51,666 nt of DNA from NCBI RefSeq assembly GCF_001039355.2, contig NW_019775940.1, positions 110,497 to 162,162 of the forward strand, read 5' to 3'. Below are positions 23,001 through 32,873 of this stretch, piece by piece. Position 1 is the first letter of the stretch. Each line of letters starts with the position of its first letter. The notes beneath the pieces are model-generated. The model made no database searches and had not been told where the DNA came from. It saw nothing but the letters and a program-made list of their open reading frames with translations. The position numbers and the translations under genes were made by a program. The stretch comes from Lingula anatina. Lineage: Eukaryota; Brachiopoda; Lingulata; Lingulida; Lingulidae.

Positions 23001-24583
23001 CTATAAGCGGATTTATTTTTATCAATGGAAACCAAACATTTTGCTCCGATAAGTTTTTTCTTTGACTCGAGCTTTCGTACTGGTTCTAGTAAAGCTACTG
23101 AAACAGAGGAAGAATGTGATATTTTCACTGGTATTAAGCATTCACATCTTGGTGGAATAAATTCTGATTTAAAGTTACGCACTAAACCTAATACAGGTGG
23201 ACTATACAAAGGTAAGAGCAAATTATGATCAGGCAATGCCATGCTATCAGACGATAAATCAATTTTTACATTGTGTTTTCTTAAGAAATCTGTGCCTAAT
23301 ATCAAACCTCTTGGCAATTGACTAAATACGTGGACTTTATGCTTTATGATCACACCTTCAAAGCAAAGAGGTAACTCTACCTTTCCCAGAACTTTAACCA
23401 CAGAACCATCAACAACTGAAACTTCTTTTAATGACGGTTTTTCGTATGAATTTCGATCCTTTTTTCCTAATTTTGATAAAAGAGATTCCGATACACAAGA
23501 TATGACTGCACCTGTGTCAACTAAAGCATTGACATGTTGTTTGTCGATTTGAATTGATATTAGGTTATTAGCTTGGTAATCGGAAATAATAGAAATTGGC
23601 ACTTTTCTATCTTCAATCTTGTTATAAAACCTTTTTCTTTTTCTTAGCCGTTTGTTTACACGTGCAGAATGACAGACTTTTGCTATGTGTCCTATTTTAC
23701 CACAACAATTACAATTAAAATTGCGAGCAAAACAATTAGTTCTAAGATGTGTGTACTCACCACATCCTTGACACATCGGCCATTCTCTTATCGGATTTCG
23801 TTGTTGAGGATAGTTCGTACGTCTAGCTGATGTTAATGTGTACTCTGAGCGTCGCAGATGCCTGTTGCGTTGGGGCATACGTCTGGCGTTGGGAGTGAAT
23901 TTTCCTGGATATTCTGTAGGGCTCGCTCTTGGGTTTTCAAAGTTTGCTTCATTTCTAGTCTCACTTGGGTCTTGCAATAGATGGATTGCAGATTGTGCAT
24001 TGACGGCGTCTTTAATTGCACTTTGAAGTGTGTCTATTTTCTCTGTTATCATTTTTATGTCATTTTGTTGACCTCTTCTCGTCGGCTGAACTGCGTTTTC
24101 TGCAATGCGCGCGTGGTGCATAAGAGAACCAAAGTCAAAGGGCTCCTTTTGCAATACAAATGGGCGGATTTCGGGTAGTAACCCATTCATTACCACTGTA
24201 AAGGCTGTTTTCTCATCTAAACGCGCACGTTTGGCGTCGTGACGCATCGATTCGATGTACCTCTGTACTGGTTCTTCTGGAAGTTGATGACGCTTGAAAA
24301 ATTCTGAGGCTTTCTCCCAAGTTTCTCCGGATTTCAGTTCATATCGCTGTCGGAACTCGCGAACAAGCGATTTCCAGTCTTTCTGTACTTCTACTGTTAA
24401 ACAATCGTACCAGTTTAACACTGTTGGATTCAGTAAGAGAGGAAATAAGGCGGTGATTTGTTCATCTTCTAGTTTTTTATACTGAGTATAGTTTTCAAAT
24501 TGATTTAACCACCTTTCTACGTCTTCGTTAGCGTTACCAGTAAACTTTTCTGGCGCTAAAGTCAAATCTGAAAACATCTTCAT
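20078..24583 (-). CDS. Ty3/gypsy gag-pol polyprotein (1501 codons)
   Basis: Single-frame gag-pol. Gag core about residues 1-190; two zinc knuckles CX2CX4HX4C at about 271-304 (CQGCGEYTHLRTNC and CNCCGKIGHIAKVC). Aspartic protease LVDTGA at about 354-359. RT about 650-830 with YIDD at about 792. RNase H with TDAS at about 940 and YTIHELE. Integrase zinc-binding HHCC at about 1202-1246, and the DDE core with MDILGP, VSDRGKNF and NAACERTN at about 1274, 1335 and 1371. All catalytic motifs are present and no stop interrupts 4.5 kb, so the coding part looks young. It ends early through the frameshift near 20080, which separates the chromodomain. Confidence 0.95.
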   Translation of the reverse strand: MKMFSDLTLAPEKFTGNANEDVERWLNQFENYTQYKKLEDEQITALFPLLLNPTVLNWYDCLTVEVQKDWKSLVREFRQRYELKSGETWEKASEFFKRHQLPEEPVQRYIESMRHDAKRARLDEKTAFTVVMNGLLPEIRPFVLQKEPFDFGSLMHHARIAENAVQPTRRGQQNDIKMITEKIDTLQSAIKDAVNAQSAIHLLQDPSETRNEANFENPRASPTEYPGKFTPNARRMPQRNRHLRRSEYTLTSARRTNYPQQRNPIREWPMCQGCGEYTHLRTNCFARNFNCNCCGKIGHIAKVCHSARVNKRLRKRKRFYNKIEDRKVPISIISDYQANNLISIQIDKQHVNALVDTGAVISCVSESLLSKLGKKDRNSYEKPSLKEVSVVDGSVVKVLGKVELPLCFEGVIIKHKVHVFSQLPRGLILGTDFLRKHNVKIDLSSDSMALPDHNLLLPLYSPPVLGLVRNFKSEFIPPRCECLIPVKISHSSSVSVALLEPVRKLESKKKLIGAKCLVSIDKNKSAYRIMNPSDESIFIPKRTILAVASSVSLASVSALNEMSKGDTAQKGERLSDQEALRNADELNLNFADSDMSEDQKQQLKILLGRNREVFATNLSELGSANMYQHRIDTINDIPVKQTFYRTSPKLKDEIVKQVDEMLQHGIIEESMSEYSSPVVLVKKKNGEYRFAIDYRKLNKVTKPMHWPLPRLEDVFETIGTSGAKYFSSLDMAGAYWQLPLDPETKHKTAFITHHGHFQFLRLAYGLRNAGVSFQALMSHIFRDMNWKTILIYIDDILVMSKTFEDHLKHLNQVFQKLRSANLRLKPSKCKLATPKAKYLGHVIDKNGIRPDEKNLEAIKSFPTPKVVKDVRSFLGLCNFYRKFIKGFSKIADPLNKLLRKDVQFLWSPECEASFQTLKEALMSPPILAYPDMSREFTLTTDASTIAIGYILGQKNDNNHDRVIAYGGRSLNNAEKNYTIHELECLAVIEGIKQFEQYLSNNHFKVYTDNKAISWLQNVKHTSGRLIRWSLKLQGLDFEIIHRPGKTNPADALSRREYEPVNVLDTVNNSQLRKGHIDMCQDKHWTQAKLFLPKQTDKRIEHNSSEYDDMNSVDVTNVNDKEKLKQDQRECLEFQDIIRYLEQSDLPSDLKQARKIIAESEQYVMIDDILYHLYQPRTRGMPEKMRIIRQLAIPVTLRSDVLHAYHDSLTAGGHQGCDRTFASIRNKYFWKSLYKDVMEYVKSCEVCQKVKHLRRDAPAPLNPLPIAGVFERMHMDILGPLIKSKEGYKYILLVTCSFSNFAEAIPLKTQEAEEIAKTLYREVFTRYGCPSYLVSDRGKNFLSQIIQSLCELFHIKRYHTSAWHPQSNAACERTNSIIAQTLRAYCEKDQTNWPDILPGVMMALRATPCTQSTKFSPYYLVFGREMRTPLDSDLIPEPHENKNLPQYIEELKDTLETAKEIATKNREATQKQYKERYDLKSKQPIYKVGDRVWIYTPMTPKG

Positions 24584-24804
24584 TTTTTCTTTTCAGTTAA
24601 TAATTGTTGCTTGGGTAATGACTTTTGGCGATTTTCAATACCCAGCATACTCAGTTTTCGCTGCACTGGGGCACTGACGATGTTTGCCCTTGGGTGGATG
24701 GTGTGAACCCTTCGGTGTCTACGCTCCTGCTGCCGTCATCACCATAACTGTATCGCCGTTCCACTTGCCTCGGTAGAGCGGGGATCGATTTTTCCTCCAC
24801 CACT
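24584..24804 (-). promoter_or_regulatory. Leader and primer-binding site of the gypsy element
   Basis: Untranslated leader between the upstream LTR and the gag start. The minus strand reads AG then TGGTGGAGG right after the LTR end (24794-24804), the expected place for a tRNA primer site. The matching tRNA was not identified. Confidence 0.5.
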
Positions 24805-25266
24805 TGTTATAGTGAGGAATGACGACAGCAGTTTGGAACGTTTATTCACCGACTCCCTTTTTCACAGAATGTACAAGTTTTTATACACTGTTTTCCATTC
24901 TCAAATTTCCCATTCTCATGTTACAAAACTCTATTCAATATTTCCTAATTTAGTAATTTAAATGAGACTTGTTTATGATTTAAAATATTTAAAATATTTT
25001 CCGAATTACTCATCTTGGATCCTGTCCAATTCAAGAATGCATGAGTTCTACACGTGTGTAACACGCGCAAATTGATAGAAAAATTAACCAATCAGATCCA
25101 ACTATATCGGACTCTGAAACGTTCCACCATTTCCTTCTTCGAGAACAGTCTCTACACTCGTTGACACATTAAGACATTTACTTTGCACTCAATAACTTCC
25201 TACACATTTGATTCTGTTTTGAATGTTTTGTAATTATCGAAAGTGTATGTCATTTGCTTTACAACA
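24805..25266 (-). repeat. Upstream (5') LTR of the gypsy element
   Basis: 462 bp; the plus strand reads TGTTATAGTGAGG to GCTTTACAACA. The first ~60 and last ~30 bases match the other LTR well, but the body is strongly diverged, so it is a related but different subfamily. Confidence 0.85.
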
Positions 25267-26165
25267 CAATCAATGTGTGATATTTGAGATTGATATAAAA
25301 AGTGACTACAATGGCATCATAATGTATTTGATGAATGGTAAACTGTGAAGACGCATGCATATGTATGTTGTTATACCAATGCCAGTTTTATGTTGCTCTT
25401 TACATATTTTATAATGAATGTTACTGAATATAATAAATGTGTATTTTTATTGAAATAATCTTTTATTTTTAATACTTATCTCTTCTCTCGAATTGTCTTT
25501 TTTTAACGAATTATAAAAAAATGACATGCATTAAGATTAGAGTAGAAAACTCCAAGCACAAATAAAATTGAAGATTTGAGAACTGTAATATAATTACGCA
25601 GAGTTAGGGGCAAATGTAAATGTAAACCATATATCAAATAATTTCGAGATAACATGCAATTTGAAAAAAAAAATCATTATCATTAGGCCTATTATGTTGT
25701 AGATTTTTTACCTATCAATTACTCATCATTTTTTTTTTGTCAAAATCTTAAATTCTGCTATTTCATCACTTTTCGCAATTAAGTCATTATTGAAAATATC
25801 TTCAAAAAATTTTAACTCCGCATTGTTTGATGGACTGTTTANATTAATAACATTTGATTGTCATTATGCTGTTAAACATTATGTAATTTTGCATCAAAAT
25901 TTGAAGAAACTCCTATTTTGGGCACTGCTCCTATGATGACCATTTAAGGGAAATCATGTCACTTACTGTTATCAAACTTACAGGAAAGAAACATGGGTCT
26001 AACATACAGCTTCAATAGGCAACGCAGTCTGTTTGGTAAATTTTTGTGGCAATTTAACAGTTTTTTGTGAAAATTTAATTTTTCACTTATTTGCATCTTT
26101 ATTTTCTGTTCTTTGTCTGTACATTTGACAGCTTTGCTGCCTTGTTCAAGTATTATCTTTACAGA
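25267..26165. other. Flank of the gypsy element; repeat shared with the ankyrin gene's 5' region
   Basis: The first ~190 bases do not match LRAT intron 3. AATAAATG near 25434 could be a polyadenylation signal, but no gene end is recognised. About 25860-26145 is an interrupted match to 50155-50300 (see the repeat there). One N lies at 25842. Confidence 0.5.
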
Positions 26166-26170
26166 TCAAG

Positions 26171-26383
26171 ATGGTTATAGATGCACTGTCGTCCTACTTA
26201 CTCCTGGACATGCCATGGTCAATCAACATTTCGACAATCTTCAGAACAATTTTTGTGCTTGTACTGTGTTTTATGGTTTATAAGGTCTACCAATTCATCG
26301 CTTATGTGGCTCTACAACATAGGACATTATCACAGTTTGATAGTTATGAGGATTTTCATTGGTGGTATGGATCACTAAAAGGG
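26171..26383 (+). CDS. Possible first exon of a CYP4-type cytochrome P450
   Basis: 71 codons from ATG to a strong donor (GG|GTAAGT, phase 0). Just upstream is an acceptor-like TTATCTTTACAG, so a 5' untranslated exon is likely. The peptide has one hydrophobic anchor (about residues 23-47, RTIFVLVLCFMVYKVYQFIA) followed by basic/polar residues and FHWWYGSLKG. This resembles the anchor plus HW(L/F)xGH segment at the start of microsomal CYP4 enzymes. No heme-binding or other P450 exon was recognised downstream, so it is either a gene with a very long first intron or an orphan exon. The assignment rests on a short resemblance. Confidence 0.35.
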
Positions 26384-27827
26384 GTAAGTAACTTCAGGGA
26401 TAAGTGATGAAAAATTTAAGTTTTTAACATATTCACCATAATTGTTGTTTTATGTAGCAAAATGTTCACAAGTTTAATGGTTTTTGCTCAAAATTAAATA
26501 AGGAATAAGTCCATATGACTGATGTTGTCATTTATTAAAATGACGAAATGTAATATCATGATAAGAAGGTACAAGATGGGGTATAGTAACAACTTAAAAT
26601 TAAATGATCACACATATATACCTTATATAATAGATCAAAAAGTTTGCAAAGAACAAAACAATGGCAACAAGATGTGAGAGAAGCTCACATCCCCGCCAAA
26701 ATTTTCTTTTAGAGTTGAATATGAGCAAAAATCTTTGATGTCTATAGTTTCAGTTTGACTATTTGATTCTAGAAGTAGTATTTTGTTTTGCATGTTCTAA
26801 TTAGATCACAGACCAATTTATAACTTTTAAACATCTATAAAAGTGAATTTGAACATGCTTATACCTGCTTCACTAGTTTTCTTTGGATGGTTTACCAGTA
26901 AGAAACTATGATATATTACGTCCACTTCCAGTGAGTGGTAATTAAAGGACACTAGTCACGTAAATATCCATTTCTCAAATTTTGAAGATTCAGCACTCAA
27001 TCTATACACTAGACATATGTTTTAATTGGTCCCCAACATTTAAAAAGAATAAAAACTACTTATTAGTATACATGCTATATGTTCATACATACCTAGGGAT
27101 GTTATATGACCGTGGCGATATGATGATCACTGAAGCCTGTCCATTTAGACAAGCTTCAGTGAAGATTCTGTGCAACCTCGAGCCGCTACCCAAAAATATC
27201 TCGCTTCACTCGACATTTCTGCGTAGCGCCTCTCGGAAAACTCGGATTTAACCTCGATGTAGTCTAGAATTTTACGACTACATCTTGGTTAAATCAGTCG
27301 AGGTCTCTTAAATGCTGGAAGTCAAAGACAGATTGATCATGTGACCTTCTCGGCATCAAGAGAATAGTGACGTTGCTTGCGTCATATATCTACCAGTAGA
27401 CAAATTTAAAATCTCTCACACTCTTATAAAATTTGCATAAACCTTTCACGTTTAACAATTATTATTTGGCATCAAGAGAATTGTGACGTTGCTTGCGACC
27501 AGTAGACAAATTTAAAATCTCTCACACTCTTAAAAAATTAGCATAAACATTTCACGTTTAACATTCATTTATAACTTTATTACACTAAGTCTTATCATAT
27601 GGGTAGGCCTATGGTTTGAAAACGGGAATTAGTTTACATTTAAGCCACACGTGCATACAAATTATTTGTAAATCTATAACTTTTTAACGAGGGTTGTGTT
27701 ATTTACCTTTTGTTTTTAAGCTGTTTATTCTTCCTCTTTATAAGATATATCGGTAAAAATCAAATATTTCCCCCTTTGAACTTGTAATTACATGTAGCAT
27801 GCTCCATGCTCTGAAAACCAGCACATG
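26384..27827. other. Non-coding, with hairpins and a tandem duplication
   Basis: No exon recognised. Two strong hairpins occur: 27128-27161 (arms CACTGAAGC) and 27245-27295 (arms GATTTAACC...GTAGTC). A ~110-bp block is tandemly duplicated at about 27356-27467 and 27472-27565 (ATCAAGAGAAT(A/T)GTGACG). Confidence 0.6.
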
Positions 27828-28140
27828 TATATTCCGAAACCGCCTCGTAGTAAAAAATGTCACCAAAACATAGAATTATTACTCCTGTGGACTTGAAATA
27901 AACATCCGTTTGTTTTTGACTATATTCCGTAACCGCCACGTCGTCAGAAATAACAATAAAAACTAGAATTATTACTCCCGTGAACTTGTAATAAATATCC
28001 GTCTGATTTTGACTATATTCCGAAACTGCCTCGTTGTCAGAAATATCACCAAAAAGTAAATTTCTTTCTCCTTTGTATTTGTGAAAAATTAGTTTGACTA
28101 TATTCCGGTCCGACACTCCTTGTTTATCAGAAATGTCACT
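27828..28140. repeat. Minisatellite, ~93-bp unit, about 3.5 copies
   Basis: Units are marked by ACTATATTCCG(T/A)AAC(C/T)GCC and GAATTATTACTCC at about 27830, 27923, 28015 and 28090. A minus-strand open frame (27760-28116) runs through the units and gives a repetitive peptide, but it lacks known motifs and probably reflects the repeat. Confidence 0.7.
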
Positions 28141-28440
28141 TAAAAGTAGAGGTTTTGCCTTCTGCAGCAGGCCCAGCTAGGTGTGGCTCAGCTGAGAAGC
28201 GCACGGTCAGTGTCGACGATTGATTTAATACTTTTCACGCCAGTTGAACGTCCATGACAAGTATTTAGCAAAAATTGACCAAATTGGTCAGACATTACGT
28301 AAGAATTTGGTGGGAGGTGACCAGCGCACGTGGACGAGTTTATTTCATATAACATCTCTAGAGCGTGATATAGGGTCACTTTATTCGGTTTTAGGGGTGT
28401 TTTAGGATGAAATGACTGTATTTTTTCTCGGTATGTATGT
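28141..28440. other. Intergenic, no gene seen
   Basis: No coding signal or recognisable repeat apart from the neighbouring minisatellite and hairpin element. Confidence 0.5.
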
Positions 28441-28442
28441 CA

Positions 28443-28583
28443 GATAATACACTGTCACCCTCTCGCGATATATGCCATGAACACCTCTCGCTGACGCTCG
28501 AGGTGTTATGGCATATATCGCTCGGGTGACAGTGTATTATCTCACACATATCGCTCGGGTGACAGTGTATTATCTCACACATA
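28443..28583. repeat. Hairpin element with a 33-bp tandem extension
   Basis: Near-perfect inverted arms at 28443-28487 and 28500-28541 (GATAATACACTGTCACCC outermost) flank a 12-base loop. The right arm tail is then repeated exactly as a 33-bp tandem (28518-28550 and 28551-28583). It looks like a small fold-back element. Confidence 0.85.
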
Positions 28584-29844
28584 ATCTCTTAAGAGGTTTT
28601 AACAAAAAACCAAACTTTTTAGAAAAAAAACCAGGGCCTAACTTTGAATGTAAAAATGGATTCATTAACCATTGGTAAGTATGGGAAAACTGTTGTTTAC
28701 TACAGAAAAATTCATTTTTTGGCCAAAACGAAGAGTTATTATCCCTTTAACTATTTATTTGTCTAACATCGACGCTTTAAGTTGAGCAATGTGATAATAA
28801 TAATAATGCTATTAAAATAAGGTTGCTAAATTCATGCAAGTGACTATCACTATATAAATCATGTCAAAGACATAAAAGGAACTAAGTCTAAATACTTTTT
28901 TAGTTTAAAAAACTCGAGAAATTGCTAATTTGAGGTGGTTCGATTTTTTTATGCCAGCACTAAGTTGTTGCAGTTACTTTCCATAAAATGCGATTCATCG
29001 ATTTTTATCCATTACGGCTTTTAAAAAATCTGCCTCTTCGAACATTTTACAAAATAACTCAAAGTATTGAATGTATAAAAATATTAATTAAAGATATGCT
29101 ACTTACTAGCTATAACTGGCAATCCACCGCATATCACGAGAAGGCAGGAAAGCATATACCACTTCGGCTCCATTGTTAAAGCGTATTTGGCCCAATCTAC
29201 CTGGCGGCCTCGCTTATACCTGGCGTGTTCAATGCGACGGTGAATGACGCTTGGGTTTTCCAACAAACAAAAATAGGAAGTTAACTGCTAAAAACAGTTC
29301 AAATGAAGTTTAAGTCTAAAATGACGTCAAAAAATTTTTTTGCTTTTGGAATTTCCAGTGAAAAAGTTTGTTAACTATTAATTTTGATACTTAAGCATTT
29401 TAATTAGCATTTTAATTTAAAGATAGACACCAAAATAATATAGACCAACACAGAGGCACGATATGTTATTATACAGACTGCAATCACCACATCCAAGTGT
29501 GTTAAACTGTCGAACGCAAAGTTAAAAATTAGTTTTTGCAACAAATAAGCGATTTACTAGAGAGTTATGGTAAAGTCACGCAGCAATAGGCAAGAAGAAC
29601 ATGTACTCTTTTGGTGTACCAAAAGTTTAGACGTATATTCTTAATCTTACGATCATCAAACTCTACCTTATGCCTTAATTATGTCACATTCTAATAGCAC
29701 GGCGGGTTTTCCACAACTTTAATTCCAATCTAAGTGATTCGTCAATCTATTAACATTTCCTTATTTGGTGATGCCTTGCGGTATCACATGATATCTATTA
29801 TTTAAAATCTTTCCATTACTCTCCGTTCTTATGTGTCAATCAAT
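28584..29844. other. Intergenic, no gene seen
   Basis: AT-rich, with no exon-like block or recognisable repeat. Short open frames have no motif. Confidence 0.5.
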
Positions 29845-30270
29845 TTATGTTAATTGCCTAATTACATAATGGTGTGATAATTGACCTAGGATCACAATTT
29901 CTATTAATACAGATTTTCTATCATAATGATTATAATGAATAATCAAATAGGAATTAAGATGACATTTTGTATTTAACTTTTTTGTCCTAGAATAGCACTT
30001 AGGTTGAGCGCAGAGAACTACAGTGTAATACAAGTAGTAACTCAAAACACCTCTATAAAACTTTCGTAGTTGTACTTTCTTACTGTACTCTATCAATGGC
30101 TGTCGAACAATAAGGTATTGTCTGTAACAACGGTGAATTAAATAACCAAATATAACATAACCACCCTGCCATTTCTTTTTGTTTCTTTTTTTATCATTCT
30201 GTTCTTTGGCTAAAGTGATTGCAGTATTAAAACAAAGAAAACAAACAAATACTACTTTAGAACATTTCAT
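29845..30270 (-). CDS. Hypothetical small secreted protein (141 codons)
   Basis: An ATG-started frame that is unusually long for this AT-rich stretch. The first ~21 residues (MKCSKVVFVCFLCFNTAIT) form a credible signal peptide. A lysine/arginine-rich block (KKRNKKKW) follows, then a Tyr/His/Leu-rich remainder with scattered Cys and no known domain. The second half looks like random AT-rich translation, so a first exon ending soon after the basic block is possible. There is no partner exon or polyadenylation signal I can defend. It may be chance. Confidence 0.2.
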   Translation of the reverse strand: MKCSKVVFVCFLCFNTAITLAKEQNDKKRNKKKWQGGYVIFGYLIHRCYRQYLIVRQPLIEYSKKVQLRKFYRGVLSYYLYYTVVLCAQPKCYSRTKKLNTKCHLNSYLIIHYNHYDRKSVLIEIVILGQLSHHYVIRQLT

Positions 30271-32112
30271 ATGTAATATTTACAAAAGGAGGGAAAGGTA
30301 GACCAGAAACCTTTTATCTATTTTATTCATGACTACAGTTTCAGCTACATATAAGCAAGGAGTTATAACTCCTTGATATAAGCAATGCTAAAAGGCAGAA
30401 AGTTGGCCAGATTGTTCAGTAGAGGTTCCTCATAATTTTTGTCAGAAGAAGGCAATGTCAAGTAAAACTTGACACATGAATTTGGAAAAAAGGAAGTGAG
30501 AGTACCGAAAATATACATTTAAACGTGCCCTAAAATACTATGGTATTTTTCCGAAAAGCTTGGAGCACTGGCGGGCCCGTAGCCAGCAAATTCAAAAGGG
30601 GGGGGGGGGGTTCTTTTACAATGAAACCTTTGTATACCTAGATCAAATTGTACTCAGAATGGAAGTTTTCCCTGGCTACATTAGCTCAGCTAATGAACCA
30701 AGAAAATGCAGCAGTACTTCCTTTATTATAAAGTATAAAATAACACATTTTGAAAAGAATGAAAGGTAAATAAAATCATGAAGAGAGCAAGTTGCCCAAT
30801 AGTGGGCGACAAGGAAGTGAAGAGATTTGTTTACCTGATCGATTTTGAGCCCACGTGCGCTCATTGCCATTGTTCACTTTCGTGGAACAGCATTGTACTA
30901 TAACTTGTAAGTTTATTTCAGATGGTAATATGAGTACCAAAGATTTCTACACTTAATATTTTAATTTCTAAAATGAAAAATAAAAGAACGTCATGTTAAA
31001 GCTAAGGAAAATTCGTATAATTATAAGTAAGAATTTCCCAGTGCCACTGGCACGCACTAAGACGAATAAACATTTTATATTTTACTTCTTCGACCTACAG
31101 TAGCTCGTTGCGTTCAGTATAGGACCCAACAAACCCACGCTGAGTGTATAGCACTCCAGTGTACATGTAGTAGCGAGAAACATCTCTAAAAATCGTTCGT
31201 AATTGTATGTCATACTGTGATCTATCACTTGCTCTCTGAAAAGATTAAATATATTCAGATTTCGCCTACTTGTAAAAAGAAAAGCAACCTAGTTAACTGA
31301 TTCGATAAACTTTATTTCGTGAATACACACACGCTACAAATATGTACTAACATTAGGCTATTAATATTATAGAGGCCAGCTGAAAAATAAAGTCTTTTCC
31401 ATAGATACATGCAAATTTTCGCAGTAAAGAAACATTAATAGTGCCATCCAGAGACATATCTATGAATATTTTTTGAGAAATTAAACTGTGGCCCCTGTAG
31501 AAAGTGCTCTTTCAGTACTAATAAAATACGTTGAACAATTGTATCAAGCGCAAGAATTGTACCGTCTGAACGCTTTCTTAGGGGAGCTAATGTTTTTGTC
31601 TGAGTGTTTTTCTCTAAACAACAACACTGCTAGGTAGGGGCATATACGTGTACATAACATTTCTAACAGATCAAGGGAGTTCATGTGTAAACCAATGCAA
31701 CAATCAAATATTTCGACAACTTTTCATTGGTATTTGTTTACTCGAACGGCTCTTACAAAAAAAAAAACAAACAAAAAACAAAAAAGAGACAGACTGAGTA
31801 GCGTGTTTATGGGTTCGAAAAAAAGGCCACGTACTGAAGTTAGGATGTAACTTGGGCTTGATCCAAGACTGAAACCAACACGCCTGTGTTCTAACATGCA
31901 AGATACTACATGCAATTATTTCTCTTCAAAGAGAAATTATGAAATTCACCCCCCCACTAATAGTGTAGCACCAAGTTGAATTTCGTTGTCCCATTGCCGA
32001 ATCTCATCCCTGCTAAATACTTGTTGATCCATTTATAAGTAAAAGGGGGGGGGGGGGNAACATCAATCAATTAAACGCATAAATCAGACTACAAAAGCAA
32101 AGGCTTTTCTAG
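30271..32112. other. Intergenic or upstream intron of the K2P gene
   Basis: No first-half K2P exon (TM1, pore 1, TM2) is recognisable. G-homopolymers occur at about 30599-30610 and 32045-32057. The second ends in a single N at 32058, a probable contig join just 55 bases before the first visible K2P exon. Confidence 0.55.
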
Positions 32113-32873
32113 GAACCCGAAGATGAGAAATTGGCTAAGAATGGAGCGTGGCGGACGGACGCCTCGGGGAAGCCAATACCCCCGGGCTCGGCCGATAATG
32201 AAGAGAGTGATGACGAAGATGAAGAAGATGAAGATGAGAAGATCACCGTCCCCCTGACCATTACAATGATAGTGATTGCAGTCTGGATTGTGTTCGGAGC
32301 CGCACTTTTTGGTAGGACATATACATATTCATTATTTTCTGGAAAGCTTGTATTTTCTTTAAAAAATAGAAAAAAAAACTGATTCTGTGTAATATTAAGA
32401 ATTTAACACATCTGTTCGTTCAGGTTGAAGAAAATCGTTTGTGTTGTGTTATACGGTGTGAACCCCACGTGCACTGGAAATATTCTTTTTAAAGCGTTTC
32501 CTGCTGTGTAAATAGGCTCCACTTCTTGTTCTTTATACGACACGAGAACAACATTTGCACATAACCGGTGTGATTCGTTATTTCAGATGCATGGGAGAAA
32601 GACTGGTCATTTCTAGAAGCCAGCTATTTCTGCTTCATCACCCTGACGACCATTGGGTTCGGGGACTATGTGCCCGGAGTGGAAAACCTGGGGACGTCTG
32701 AAGGCCAGATTCAGATGATAATCGCCTGGCTGTACATCGTGTTCGGGATGGCTCTCGTCGCCATGTGTTTCACTTTGATGCAGGATGAAATTGTGGCGAA
32801 ATTTGCGTGGATTGCAGAGAAGATTGGCCTGGCCGGCGAGGATGAAGATGCCGAGGGAAAAAAAGAGAACTGA
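32113..32873 (+). CDS. Two-pore-domain (K2P) potassium channel, C-terminal half
   Basis: Two exons: 32113-32311 (acceptor TTTTCTAG, phase-1 donor) and 32587-32873 (TGA at 32871). K2P channels are plasma-membrane leak channels with two pore loops per subunit. The first exon has an acidic TM2-TM3 loop (run of Glu/Asp, EESDDEDEEDEDEK) then TM3 (VPLTITMIVIAVWIVFGAAL). The second has pore helix 2 and the selectivity filter TTIGFGD, then TM4 (IIAWLYIVFGMALVAMCF) and MQDEIVAKFAWIAEKIG, ending in a short acidic/basic tail. TM1, pore 1 and TM2 are not in the window. The gene is therefore partial here, with upstream exons far away or lost at the N join. The second-half signature is unambiguous. Confidence 0.9.

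Larger units (their letters stand above)
16322..25266 (-). mobile_element. Chromodomain Ty3/gypsy LTR retrotransposon, probably chimeric
   Basis: An 8.9-kb minus-strand element: LTR 24805-25266, leader, one gag-pol frame, a chromodomain tail, 2.7 kb of non-coding DNA, then LTR 16322-16851. Both LTRs are bounded by TG...CA. A candidate primer-binding site TGGTGGAGG lies next to the upstream LTR, and a polypurine tract GAAGAAGGGG next to the downstream one. The LTRs differ in length (462 and 530 bp) and are only loosely alike, and the flanking bases (CCATG and CAATC) do not form a target duplication. That is not expected of a simple insertion with an intact gag-pol. Confidence 0.9.

Noticed and set aside
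27760-28116. 118-codon minus-strand repetitive frame
   Set aside because: Coincides with a ~93-bp minisatellite whose unit length is near a multiple of three; no motif or start context.
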